From: an uncultured Prevotella sp. | GTDB taxonomy: Bacteria; Bacteroidota; Bacteroidia; Bacteroidales; Bacteroidaceae | Direction: 5' to 3' | Assembly: GCA_905233425.1 (NCBI GenBank) | Contig: CAJOEC010000007.1 | Location: 1-64,000, forward strand | DNA length: 64,000 nt | Shown here: piece by piece, positions 34,141 through 42,014 of the stretch | Layout: every line of letters begins with the position of its first letter | Numbering within the stretch: the first letter of the stretch is position 1 | Notes under the pieces: model-generated | Database searches by the model: none | The model's input: only the letters and a program-made list of their open reading frames with translations | What the model was told of the DNA's origin: nothing | Position numbers and translations under genes: made by a program

Positions 34141-34217
34141 TTCCTTTAAGGCATATAGGTCTTATAGGTCATATAAGTCTTATAGGTCTTATGAGGTCTT
34201 ATAGGTCTTATAGGGCC
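34141..34217. repeat. REP-B array between cdaA and rodA
   Basis: Nonamers TCTTATAGG / TCATATAAG repeat about eight times. It provides the cdaA stop codon (KGAT-stop). Confidence 0.75.
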
Positions 34218-34999
34218 TATGTGGCCCCCTTCACCAGCTCTGCTTCTAATTCTTCTGCCGACAGTCTCAGCCTGAAAACTCCGCCTTGGGCTATCGAGAT
34301 GGCCCCTGTCTCCTCGCTGACGATGATGCACAGCGCGTCGCTCTCCTGGCTCATGCCTAATGCGGCGCGGTGGCGTAGTCCCAGCTCTTTCGGGATGTCG
34401 AGGCTGTGGCTTACTGGCAAGATACATCCTGCCGCCTTTAGCCGGTGGTTGCTGATGACGAGGGCGCCGTCGTGTAGCGGCGAGTTCTTGAAGAATATAT
34501 TCTCTATGAGCCGTTGGTTCACGTTGGCGTCGATGATGTCGCCTGTTGAGACGATGTCGTCGAGCGGCACGTTATGCTCCATCACTATGAGCGCCCCCAC
34601 CTTGCCCTTCGACATCGACATGCAGGCCATGACTACGGGCATGATGCTGCGGCGCAGACGGTCGCGCTGGGCGGTGTCGTCGGTGGAGTGCTTAGAGGCG
34701 AATAGACGTATAAGCCTGCTTATGCGCTGCTGCCCTCCCAAGTTGTAGAGGAACTTGCGTATGTCCTCCTGGAAAATCACGATGATGGCTATCACACCCA
34801 CCGACACCAACTTGTCGAGGATGGTGCCAAGGAGGCGCATCTCAAGTATCTGTGACACGAACACCCACAACACGATGAAGATGATGATGCCCATGAACAC
34901 GTTGAGCGAGCGCGACTCGCGCATCAGCCGGTAGACATAGTAGAGGATCATGGCTACCAGCAGTATGTCGATGAAATCTTTTAGTCCGAAGTCAAACAC
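34217..34999 (-). CDS. cdaA: Diadenylate cyclase (CdaA-type)
   Basis: A 260-residue enzyme making cyclic di-AMP from two ATP. Three N-terminal membrane helices (about 8-75), then the DAC domain with FFKNSPLHDGALVI (DGA motif near 178) and LRHRAALGMSQESDA (RHR motif near 210). CdaA controls turgor and wall homeostasis, which suits the neighbouring rodA. Its last residues and stop run into REP-B repeat; a PAL-A array lies upstream. Confidence 0.94.
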   Translation of the reverse strand: MFDFGLKDFIDILLVAMILYYVYRLMRESRSLNVFMGIIIFIVLWVFVSQILEMRLLGTILDKLVSVGVIAIIVIFQEDIRKFLYNLGGQQRISRLIRLFASKHSTDDTAQRDRLRRSIMPVVMACMSMSKGKVGALIVMEHNVPLDDIVSTGDIIDANVNQRLIENIFFKNSPLHDGALVISNHRLKAAGCILPVSHSLDIPKELGLRHRAALGMSQESDALCIIVSEETGAISIAQGGVFRLRLSAEELEAELVKGAT

Positions 35000-35026
35000 A
35001 ATATTATATACGATTTACGAAAACTC

Positions 35027-35131
35027 TAAACACTCAACTCTCAACTCTCAACACTCAACTCTCAACACTCAACTCTCAACACTCAACTCTCAACACTCAA
35101 CTCTCAACACTCAACCCTAAACCCTCAACTC
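35027..35131. repeat. PAL-A array between folP and cdaA
   Basis: About fourteen CTCAACTCTCAACA-type heptamers. The last codons and stop of folP (LRV-stop) fall inside it, as with the DUF1599 gene at 6186. Confidence 0.85.
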
Positions 35132-35977
35132 TTTCCAGAGTCTTACAGTCTCCACTGCCTCTTTCACGTCGTGGACGCGGAGTATTGAGGCTCCCTTCAT
35201 CAGGGCAATGGCATTTAGGGCTGTGGTGCCGTTGAGGGCCTCCTCGGGCGTGCACTCCAGCGTGCGCCATATCATTGATTTGCGCGAGAGACCCACCAGC
35301 ACCGGCAGCTCCATCACCCCGAGGCGTTCCATTTGGGCCAGCAGCCCGTAGTTCTGCTCCACGGTCTTGCCGAAGCCAAAGCCCGGATCGAGGACGATGT
35401 CCTTGTGTCCCATCTCGCGCAGCTGCCGCACCTCCTTGGCAAAGAAGAGCAGCGTCTGCCGCAGGTCAGGCTCCGACGACATCAGGATATACGGCACTCC
35501 AAGTCGCGCCACCATGCGCAGCATCGGCCTCGGCACTCCTCTCTCCTCTCTCCTCTCTCCTCTTTCCTCTATGCCACTCCTCTCTCCTCTCTCCTCTCTC
35601 CTCTTTTCTCTCTCCTCTTCGTCTCCCACATCGTTGACGATGTCGGCTCCCAGCTCCTCCACGACCATGCGCGCCACGTCGGGGCGGAAGGTGTCTACCG
35701 AAATTATGGCCTCTGGCACCTCGCGGCGCACTACGGGCAGAGCCATCCTCAGCCGTGCCATCTCCTCCTTCTCACTGGCGGGTGTGCTGCCGGGGCGTGT
35801 GGAGCAGGCCCCCACATCGATGAAAGTGCCGCCCTCGGCCACTATTTGCCGTGCCCGTGCGGCTATGGCCTCCTCTGTCTGCACACGGCTGGCGGCGTAG
35901 AACGAGTCGGGAGTGGCATTCAGGATGCCCATCACTTTTGGCTTGCTGAGATCCAGCAGCCGGCCTCGTATGTTCAT
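35117..35977 (-). CDS. folP: Dihydropteroate synthase with Arg/Glu-rich repeat insertion
   Basis: A 286-residue TIM-barrel enzyme joining p-aminobenzoate to dihydropterin pyrophosphate. Motifs are VMGILNATPDSFY, FIDVGACSTRPGSTP, ISVDTFRPDVA, IVNDV and VLDPGFGFGKTVEQN, then LVGLSRKSMIW and LRVHDVKEA. Between IVNDV and the MVARLGVPYIL segment (residues about 116-145) lies an REERGERREERG-rich stretch coded by a CTCCTCTCT array (REP-G), absent from the family. The start at 35977 fits the promoter better than the upstream 35989, which is nearly at the predicted transcription start. Confidence 0.93.
   Translation of the reverse strand: MNIRGRLLDLSKPKVMGILNATPDSFYAASRVQTEEAIAARARQIVAEGGTFIDVGACSTRPGSTPASEKEEMARLRMALPVVRREVPEAIISVDTFRPDVARMVVEELGADIVNDVGDEEEREKRREERGERSGIEERGERREERGVPRPMLRMVARLGVPYILMSSEPDLRQTLLFFAKEVRQLREMGHKDIVLDPGFGFGKTVEQNYGLLAQMERLGVMELPVLVGLSRKSMIWRTLECTPEEALNGTTALNAIALMKGASILRVHDVKEAVETVRLWKELRV
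35540..35631. repeat. REP-G array (CTCCTCTCT) in frame inside folP
   Basis: Two blocks of TCCTCTCTCC octamers separated by ATGCCA, within the dihydropteroate synthase frame. Confidence 0.8.
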
Positions 35978-35997
35978 TGTATAGTTCATATAGGGTG

Positions 35998-36005
35998 CAA
36001 AATTA
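35998..36005 (-). promoter_or_regulatory. Promoter of folP-cdaA-rodA
   Basis: On the minus strand TAATTTTG, 20 nt upstream of the folP ATG at 35977. Confidence 0.6.
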
Positions 36006-36066
36006 CGTGTTTTTCGTCATTTCACAAAATTATTTGTGAATAATTACGATTTTAGTCCATCCGCGT

Positions 36067-36097
36067 TTGGCGGTTCGTCCCCTTTTTCGTAATTTTG
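36067..36097 (+). promoter_or_regulatory. Promoter of dacB
   Basis: TTG 36067-36069, 20-bp spacer, TAATTTTG 36090-36097. Confidence 0.65.
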
Positions 36098-36164
36098 CAG
36101 CCCACAAAGTAGTAGGTGCGGCATTCCTGCCGCATATTGGACAAATATAATTGCTCGACGACAA

Positions 36165-37475
36165 ATGAAATCATACAAACCATTTCTTCCATTCCTTTTC
36201 CTCCTGTCATTGGCCGCTGTCCCATACGGTGTGCTAAATGCGCAGTCCCAACAGAACGACCAACTCCCAAGCCCCAATGCCCAGCCCCCACTGGAGGAAC
36301 ATCTGCCCTGGCCCCTCGGGGTGCAGCAGCGCCTCGACTCCATGATGCGCGACCCTTTGCTCGACACCTCGCAGATGGGGTTCATGGTCTGGGACCTCAC
36401 CGCCGGCCGCCCGCTCTTCAGCTACAACCACCGCCATCTGCTGCGCCCGGCATCCACCATGAAGCTGCTCACCGCCATCACCGCCCTCGACCAGCTGGGT
36501 GCCGCCCACCCCTTCACCACGTCGCTCCATTTCACCGGCAACATCACCGACGGTGATCTCCATGGCGACCTCTACTGTGTGGGCGGCATGGATCCCATGT
36601 TCGACTATGCCGACATGGACACCCTCGTCATGGCCGTGCAGCAGATGGGCATAAAGCGCATCGTGGGCCGTGTCGTCGCCGACACGTCGATGAAGGACAC
36701 TCTGCAGTGGGGCGAGGGATGGTGCTGGGACGACGACAACCCCGTTCTCACGCCGCTCCTCGTGGGTCGCAAGGACGACTTCACGCAGGTGCTGCTATCG
36801 AAGCTCACCCGCGCCGGCATCGACACCAGCAACACCCACACCGTCAACGGACGACTTCCAAACCAGGCCGCCACCGCTCCCGGCGCGCATGTAGGGACAG
36901 GCCCTGTAGCCCGCACGCCGGGTGCCACCACCCTCATCGCCACCCGCGAGCACAGCCTCTGCGACGTGCTCCACACCATGATGAAGGAGAGCGACAACCT
37001 CTTCGCCGAGAGCATGTTCTACCATGTGGCGGCAAGCGGCGGCCACAGTCCCGCCAGGGCCGTCGACGCTGTACGCCAGGAGCGTGCCCTAATAGAGCGT
37101 GCAGGACTCGACTCGCAGCCCTACCGTCTGGCCGACGGCAGCGGCCTGTCGCTCTACAACTACCTGTCGGCAGAACTCGAGGTCGCCATCCTGCGCTATG
37201 CCTACCAGCGCGTCGACCTCTACGACCGTCTGCTGCCGTCGCTGCCCGTGGCCGGTGTCGACGGCACGCTGAAAAAGCGGATGAAAGGGACGGCGGCCGA
37301 GAACAATGTGCAGGCAAAGACGGGGACGCTCACCGGCGTCATCTCCCTGTCGGGATACCTCACCGCCGCCAACGGCCACCGCCTGTGCTTCGCCATCTTG
37401 AACCAGGGTGTGCTCAAGGCCTCCGAGGCACGCACGCTGCAGGACAAGCTCTGCGTCATTCTCTGCGAACCATAG
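36165..37475 (+). CDS. dacB: D-alanyl-D-alanine carboxypeptidase/endopeptidase (PBP4 family)
   Basis: A 436-residue exported class C penicillin-binding protein. Signal peptide about 1-27 (FLLSLAAVPYGVLNAQ). The three catalytic motifs are SxxK in ASTMKLLTAI (near 101), SxN in KESDNLFAESM (near 280) and KTG in QAKTGTLTG (near 385). It trims or cuts peptidoglycan cross-links. Residues about 243-250 (VGTGPVAR) match the PAL-E insertion seen in the oxidoreductase alpha subunit and lie in the large insert region before SxN. Confidence 0.93.
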   Translation: MKSYKPFLPFLFLLSLAAVPYGVLNAQSQQNDQLPSPNAQPPLEEHLPWPLGVQQRLDSMMRDPLLDTSQMGFMVWDLTAGRPLFSYNHRHLLRPASTMKLLTAITALDQLGAAHPFTTSLHFTGNITDGDLHGDLYCVGGMDPMFDYADMDTLVMAVQQMGIKRIVGRVVADTSMKDTLQWGEGWCWDDDNPVLTPLLVGRKDDFTQVLLSKLTRAGIDTSNTHTVNGRLPNQAATAPGAHVGTGPVARTPGATTLIATREHSLCDVLHTMMKESDNLFAESMFYHVAASGGHSPARAVDAVRQERALIERAGLDSQPYRLADGSGLSLYNYLSAELEVAILRYAYQRVDLYDRLLPSLPVAGVDGTLKKRMKGTAAENNVQAKTGTLTGVISLSGYLTAANGHRLCFAILNQGVLKASEARTLQDKLCVILCEP

Positions 37476-37528
37476 CATAAGCTGTGACAAGCCCTTGCCG
37501 ACGTCCTATTACCAAAAAAGTTTGATGG

Positions 37529-38011
37529 TCAAATCTTGATTCCCATTTCTTTCAGTACGGTGTTCAGGTCACAATAGCGAACACCTAAGGCAATACAGGC
37601 ATCGGGAATCATTACGCGCTTCTTGCTGAAAGGACTGGAGGCTTCGTATGTCACAAGCGTCATCTGCTTGGCAGCGGCTGTTGCAACAAGGTAAGCGTCA
37701 GCCACATGAGCAAAGGTATTCAAGGCCTGCTGGTTGTATAATGGATTGGACCTTGCCCAGTTTTGAGTAGCTGTATAATGGCTCATGACATCAGCATCCA
37801 AAGACAGAAAGAACGATTTAGGGGCATTGTTCTTTACCCATTCTGTCAACTCATCCTTACCCTTATCTATCTCGTCTTTCACCTTTACGCTTGTGAAAAT
37901 CTGCCCAGAGTTCACCATCTCCTTGAATCTTGCCCAAAAGGTTGGCCAAATGTCCATTGGCATCTCATTCTTGGAGCGGATGAATATGTTGGTGTCAAAG
38001 ATATATGCCAT
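37529..38011 (-). CDS. DUF4411 family PIN-like toxin
   Basis: A 160-residue protein. IFDTNIFI (Asp6, Asn8) at the N-terminus, an acidic VKDEIDKGKDEL segment in the middle and HVADAYLVATAAAKQMTLVTYE near residue 105-125 give the PIN-type acidic residues; the family is DUF4411. It lies 1 nt after an HTH/ImmA-IrrE protein gene, an arrangement described for type II toxin-antitoxin pairs, so it is probably an RNase toxin. Confidence 0.8.
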   Translation of the reverse strand: MAYIFDTNIFIRSKNEMPMDIWPTFWARFKEMVNSGQIFTSVKVKDEIDKGKDELTEWVKNNAPKSFFLSLDADVMSHYTATQNWARSNPLYNQQALNTFAHVADAYLVATAAAKQMTLVTYEASSPFSKKRVMIPDACIALGVRYCDLNTVLKEMGIKI

Positions 38012-38012
38012 A

Positions 38013-39134
38013 TCAGATGTTATTAGTCATGAAGTGTTGATAGGTATTACCATAGAGACCTGTCAGGCGGTAGGCATCGGTGTAACTCAGCTGGCGGTTG
38101 TTGACAGCATTACGCACATGGATGGCAAATAACTTTCCCACTCGCTTTACGCTGGTGAGATAAAAGCTGCCACCTCCGCTCTCTTTCTTTGTGCTGACGG
38201 GACGCTTGCTGTATTCCAGCCAGAATGCCTTGTATGCTTCATCACTCAGCAGCCGCAAGTCATGTGCTCTACGGGCCACGACGATCTCGCTGACCTTGAA
38301 CTTACGGGAAGCCAATTTGATGTCCCCATTCCAAACTTCGCGGATGACTTCGGCAGGCACAAGAAACTCTGCGGCTACCTTGTCGCAATAGTCCTCCACA
38401 ATATTGTTACTAATGAAGTTATCACCAGCATGACCGGCACTAATGCCTAACATGATGTGTGCCGTCTCATGTATCAGCGTGAACATCTGGGCATATTTGC
38501 TGTCTGCACTATTCACAAATATATAAGGTGCTGTCTGGTTGACAAGGGCAAAGCCGCGGCACTCGCTGACTTTCAGAGCACGATGGGTATTGTTGCCCAC
38601 TACACCATTGAAGGCCAGGAATATCCCTGCATCCTCCAACTTCTGTATCAGAGTGTTCAATGCCTTGTCTATACTCATTAGTTCAAACGCCCATAGTGGA
38701 GTTAATTGGAGAACTTTACGCAAACGATCTACCGTTTCACTGACAGGCGTGGAAATCTCTATGGAACCTACTAACCGGCAAGTGTCAATCTCGTTGTCAA
38801 GAAGATAATCCTCCAACCAGTCCTGCCGACTCTGCACATTCATCACCGTATCATAGACATTCAAGTCGAAATGGTTGCTTTGCCCTGCCTCGCCCCTGAA
38901 CATAGGGAACGGAATTGTCTCTGTGGGTATCTGTTGCAAGAAAAGATAGCCGAATGGCACAAAGAACTTAGAGGCAAAGGCCTGCAGCTGACTAATGGTA
39001 GGCTTCTGGGTTCCAGACAGCCAATCCTGTAGCTTGGGGAACGCCTCAACGGCCCTCTCCTCGCTATATCCAGCCCTCTGAAACGCCCATTTCAGAATCT
39101 CCGGCCTAATGTTGTCTATCCTTGTCGTAGCCAT
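38013..39134 (-). CDS. HTH + ImmA/IrrE metallopeptidase protein (antitoxin-type)
   Basis: A 373-residue protein. The N-terminal third resembles an XRE-type helix-turn-helix (EEILKWAFQ-like start, LQDWLSGTQKPTISQLQAFA). The C-terminal domain has FTLIHETAHIMLGIS, the HExxH zinc motif (His222-Glu223-His226), followed by DKVAAEFLVPAEVI. Such fused proteins pair with DUF4411 PIN proteins and are proposed antitoxins or regulators. A minus-strand TATTTTTG at 39154-39161 with TTG 20 bp away is its likely promoter. Confidence 0.82.
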   Translation of the reverse strand: MATTRIDNIRPEILKWAFQRAGYSEERAVEAFPKLQDWLSGTQKPTISQLQAFASKFFVPFGYLFLQQIPTETIPFPMFRGEAGQSNHFDLNVYDTVMNVQSRQDWLEDYLLDNEIDTCRLVGSIEISTPVSETVDRLRKVLQLTPLWAFELMSIDKALNTLIQKLEDAGIFLAFNGVVGNNTHRALKVSECRGFALVNQTAPYIFVNSADSKYAQMFTLIHETAHIMLGISAGHAGDNFISNNIVEDYCDKVAAEFLVPAEVIREVWNGDIKLASRKFKVSEIVVARRAHDLRLLSDEAYKAFWLEYSKRPVSTKKESGGGSFYLTSVKRVGKLFAIHVRNAVNNRQLSYTDAYRLTGLYGNTYQHFMTNNI

Positions 39135-39153
39135 CAGTCAGTGAATTATTGTG

Positions 39154-39184
39154 CAAAAATAGTCTAATTTCTTAAAATATGCAA
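39154..39184 (-). promoter_or_regulatory. Promoter of the ImmA/DUF4411 pair
   Basis: Minus strand: TTG (complement of 39182-39184), 20-bp spacer, TATTTTTG (complement of 39154-39161). Confidence 0.65.
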
Positions 39185-39234
39185 CTTTTCTTGCAAATTT
39201 CTTCCTAAAGTTACACACATTTCCTGTTTTTTTC

Positions 39235-39242
39235 TATCTTTG
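39235..39242 (+). promoter_or_regulatory. Promoter of the methylase/DUF262-HNH pair
   Basis: TATCTTTG. If used, the methylase mRNA has a leader of about 330 nt that contains SPE copy 3 and a further 12-bp hairpin. Confidence 0.55.
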
Positions 39243-39338
39243 CATCTGCATTTTGTCTTTAAGGCTTGGTGCTATGCGATACAGAGGTATCTGCTGATAA
39301 TGATTTCGTGGGAATTTAGCAACATTTGCTATTTATTC

Positions 39339-39507
39339 GAAAGAACGTCCTTGAAGCTTGGCCGCAGAAAGACGTAATTACGGAATAAAGAGCAGATGTC
39401 CACTTGATACGTGGGCATCTGACTCGTCTGTAATTACGGGTTAGGCCAAGCACCCAGGGACGTGGACGAGGAAGATTGTCCACGTTCTTTGTGTCTTATA
39501 GCGACAC
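39339..39507 (-). repeat. Structured palindromic element SPE, copy 3, in the methylase leader
   Basis: Helices as in copies 1 and 2, read on the minus strand. P1 is ACGTGGAC (39460-39467) with GTCCACGT (39478-39485). P2 outer is GTCC (39347-39350) with GGAC (39458-39461); P2 inner is GCTTGGCC (39356-39363) with GGCCAAGC (39444-39451). P3 is CGTAATTAC (39373-39381) with GTAATTACG (39430-39438). P4 is CAGATGTCCAC (39393-39403) with GTGGGCATCTG (39411-39421), extended compared with the other copies. A GTGTC/GACAC stem follows (39491-39507). Confidence 0.8.
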
Positions 39508-39524
39508 GGGTGATTGGCCTGACT

Positions 39525-39573
39525 GCACGTTTCTTTTTGATGCTCCCCATTTGTGTGAACCAAAGAAACGTGC
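39525..39573 (+). promoter_or_regulatory. 12-bp hairpin just before the methylase start codon
   Basis: GCACGTTTCTTT (39525-39536) pairs perfectly with AAAGAAACGTGC (39562-39573); the ATG is at 39579. The stem could block ribosome binding, so methylase translation may be controlled. Confidence 0.65.
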
Positions 39574-39578
39574 TACTA

Positions 39579-40598
39579 ATGGTTAAACGAACAGAGAGAT
39601 TACAAGGTAGTAAGAACAGGCGCGATGACGAATACTATACCCTCTACGACGATATTGCCGCAGAGGTGCGTCATTATCTGCCTCAGTTACGAGGCAAACG
39701 GATTCTTTGCCCCTGCGACTGGGACGAGAGCTACAATGAGGAGATTGTCTATAAGGAAGAAGGCTATATCCTCGGGCGTAGCTTGTTCTCACAGGAGGGT
39801 ACCATCAAGAACATTGACATTGCCCAGACAAAAGCCAAGATAGAGAAACGACTCGATTTGGTGAAGTGCCAGTTTGTGGAGTATCTACTCAACCAGGCTG
39901 AGGAATGGGGCTTCCGTTCCATCAGCGTGAGTGGTTACAATCCCAAGACTGGCGAAGGCGTCCGCTTTCAGGATATTGACTACAGCCACTATGATGTCAT
40001 CATCACCAATCCCCCGTTCAGTCAGTTCGATGAATTTATCGACATACTCGTGAAGAACAAGAAGCAATTCTTGGTGATTGGTCCTCAGACAGCACCAACG
40101 GAAAAAAGTATCATTCACCATTTTCAGCATGGCAATATACGTGTGGGCTATCATTATCATCTGAGTGGTTTCCGTCGTCCAGATGGTAGCGTACTTCCCA
40201 AACAGCATAACACGCCTCGCAGTTCCATGTGGTACACCAATCTGCAAGTGGATGAGAACGAAAAGCAGATAGTGTTAAGTTGTTCATACGAAGAAAATCC
40301 AGAGCGTTATCCCCACTATGTGAATTATGATGCTATCGAAGTACCTACTGTCGCAGAGATTCCCTTTGATTACGATGGGGAGATGGGCGTTCCCATTACT
40401 TTCATGCAGAAGTATAATCCCAATCAGTTTGAAATCATTGGGTCGAGCATGCAATTGGGTAAACCGATAAAGGATTGTGTAGAGGCAGATGCAATATATG
40501 AAAAAGGTGGAGTCCGCTTTTATCTGGCATTAGGCGATAAACATTATCGACGTCTTTGGGACAGAATAGTCATTAAACGCAGAAAGGAGGCAGAATAG
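39579..40598 (+). CDS. Adenine-specific DNA methyltransferase, EcoRI-methylase family
   Basis: A 339-residue protein. LRGKRILCPCDWDESY near residue 37 takes the place of the SAM-binding region, and DVIITNPPFSQFDEF (Asn144-Pro-Pro-Phe147) is the catalytic NPPF motif of N6-adenine methylases; VIGPQTAPTE and FRRPDGSVLPKQHNTPRSSMWYTNL follow as in the EcoRI methylase family. The start at 39579 lies after a structured leader. The next gene begins 2 nt downstream and encodes a DUF262-HNH nuclease, so a modification-restriction pair is possible. Confidence 0.85.
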   Translation: MVKRTERLQGSKNRRDDEYYTLYDDIAAEVRHYLPQLRGKRILCPCDWDESYNEEIVYKEEGYILGRSLFSQEGTIKNIDIAQTKAKIEKRLDLVKCQFVEYLLNQAEEWGFRSISVSGYNPKTGEGVRFQDIDYSHYDVIITNPPFSQFDEFIDILVKNKKQFLVIGPQTAPTEKSIIHHFQHGNIRVGYHYHLSGFRRPDGSVLPKQHNTPRSSMWYTNLQVDENEKQIVLSCSYEENPERYPHYVNYDAIEVPTVAEIPFDYDGEMGVPITFMQKYNPNQFEIIGSSMQLGKPIKDCVEADAIYEKGGVRFYLALGDKHYRRLWDRIVIKRRKEAE

Positions 40599-40599
40599 A

Positions 40600-41700
40600 A
40601 TGACAGTAAAAGAACTATACGAGAAAGTAGCCAGCGGCAAGATTATCAGCGACATAGAGCTGCAACGGGCTATAGTGTATGATACGGCCAAGCAGGCATT
40701 GGTCATTGATAGCATCTATCATGGAATCCCCTTGCCGGCCTTCTATCTATGGGAGCGAGAGGACGGAATCCTTGAAGTGCTCGATGGTAAGCAACGCATA
40801 GAAGCTATCACGAAGTTCAAGCAGGGCGACTACAAATACAACGGGCTGACTTGGAAGGAGTACGCCTACGATAGCGACTTACAGCAAATTGTGGACGAAA
40901 CCGAGCTTACTATTATTATATGTAAAGGCACAGAGGAAAAGAAACGTGAGATATTCAAGCGCATCAATACCCTTGGTGTTCCCCTGTCTCGTTATGAGGT
41001 GCTCAATGGCCTCTATCATGGTGAATACTTGGAAGGTCTCGACTACTACATCCGCAACGATGCCAACGCCAGAAAGATTTTACCTACTGCCAGCATCGAC
41101 CGTGGAGATAACAAGTGCCACCTCTTGGAGTATATCTTCTATGTGCGCCATGATAGCCAATTCCCCAAGAAGGATGAACTGGATGAATATGTGAAGAGTC
41201 ATAAGGACGAGAGTTTCAACGATGAGGTGAAGAAGATAAAGCCCTACATCAGCTTCATCCGCGATGTGTTCCATGAGAAGTCGAAAATCTCTTCCGTCTT
41301 GAAGTTCAAACTCTCCGTCAAATATCTAAAAGACCGTGCCATCTGGCTACAACACAAGGATGCCATCTGGAAAGAGGTCAACGACTTCATGAAAACTGAG
41401 GGTTACAGCCTCTCCAAGACCAAAGAAGCAGACATCGAGGCTATGATTCTCGGCATCGTCGGCAACTGCCGTGTTGACCCCAAGCGTCTCTTCACCCAAG
41501 ATGACAAACTCCGCCTGCTCTCAGAAAAGACTCCAGACGAGAACGGCCTCTACGAATGTGAAGACTGCCATCAGCATTTCCGTGCAGAAGAACTGACGGT
41601 TGATCACAAACGTCCTTGGAGCCTTGGCGGCAGGACGGAACTCTCAAATGCCCAGTTGCTATGCAGGGCTTGTAATAGTAGAAAAAACAATAAGAACTGA
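40600..41700 (+). CDS. DUF262 + HNH nuclease domain protein
   Basis: A 366-residue protein. The N-terminal DUF262 (ParB-like) domain carries the LDGKQR motif (residues 61-66), which in relatives binds or hydrolyses nucleotides, and FKRINTLGVPLSRYEVLNG. The C-terminal HNH nuclease has CxxC at 320/323, VDHKRPWSLGG with His336, SNAQLLC with Asn350, and CRAC at 355/358 as the second zinc pair. It is 1 nt after an EcoRI-family methylase, so the methylase may protect host DNA from this nuclease. Similar DUF262-HNH proteins act in type IV and phosphorothioate-linked restriction. Confidence 0.82.
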   Translation: MTVKELYEKVASGKIISDIELQRAIVYDTAKQALVIDSIYHGIPLPAFYLWEREDGILEVLDGKQRIEAITKFKQGDYKYNGLTWKEYAYDSDLQQIVDETELTIIICKGTEEKKREIFKRINTLGVPLSRYEVLNGLYHGEYLEGLDYYIRNDANARKILPTASIDRGDNKCHLLEYIFYVRHDSQFPKKDELDEYVKSHKDESFNDEVKKIKPYISFIRDVFHEKSKISSVLKFKLSVKYLKDRAIWLQHKDAIWKEVNDFMKTEGYSLSKTKEADIEAMILGIVGNCRVDPKRLFTQDDKLRLLSEKTPDENGLYECEDCHQHFRAEELTVDHKRPWSLGGRTELSNAQLLCRACNSRKNNKN

Positions 41701-41769
41701 AAAGAATCAAACTTTAAAAATATGGTGTTCAATATGATGTACCCAGAAAACGGCATGGAACTATCTGGT

Positions 41770-41883
41770 GTAGGGGCAGGCCCTGTGCCAGCCCGATGCC
41801 CCGTGAGGGGCATATCCACCCGCCATGTCGCCGTGATTATTTGCCCTGCCGGGCAAGCGGGCTGGCACAAGGCCTGCCCCTAC
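41770..41883. repeat. PAL-E element, full palindromic copy
   Basis: GTAGGGGCAGGCCCTGTGCC at the left pairs with GGCACAAGGCCTGCCCCTAC at the right, with smaller palindromes inside (GATGCCCCGTGAGGGGCAT; TTGCCCTGCCGGGCAAG). Half copies are translated inside the oxidoreductase alpha subunit and dacB. Confidence 0.75.
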
Positions 41884-41928
41884 ACCGGGGGCGCGGGGGT
41901 CGCAAAAAGGGGGCCTGGGAGGACTTTG

Positions 41929-41993
41929 AGTTCGCGCCGGGCGAACTGTCAGTCCGCGCCGGGCGAACTCGGAGTTCGCACGGCGCGAACTTT
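41929..41993. repeat. REP-H: three GTTCGC..GCGAAC palindromes
   Basis: AGTTCGCGCCGGGCGAACT, AGTCCGCGCCGGGCGAACT and AGTTCGCACGGCGCGAACT in tandem, downstream of the sialate esterase stop. A single copy lies at 62398-62416. The last copy is followed by TTTTT on the plus strand, so it may end transcription of the DUF262-HNH gene. Confidence 0.6.
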
Positions 41994-42014
41994 TTGGGGC
42001 CTCGGAGGGGTCAG

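Noticed and set aside
39339..39573. Retron msr-msd or group II intron RNA
   Set aside because: Strong hairpins suggested it, but no reverse transcriptase gene is in the window and the fold does not show retron or intron landmarks.
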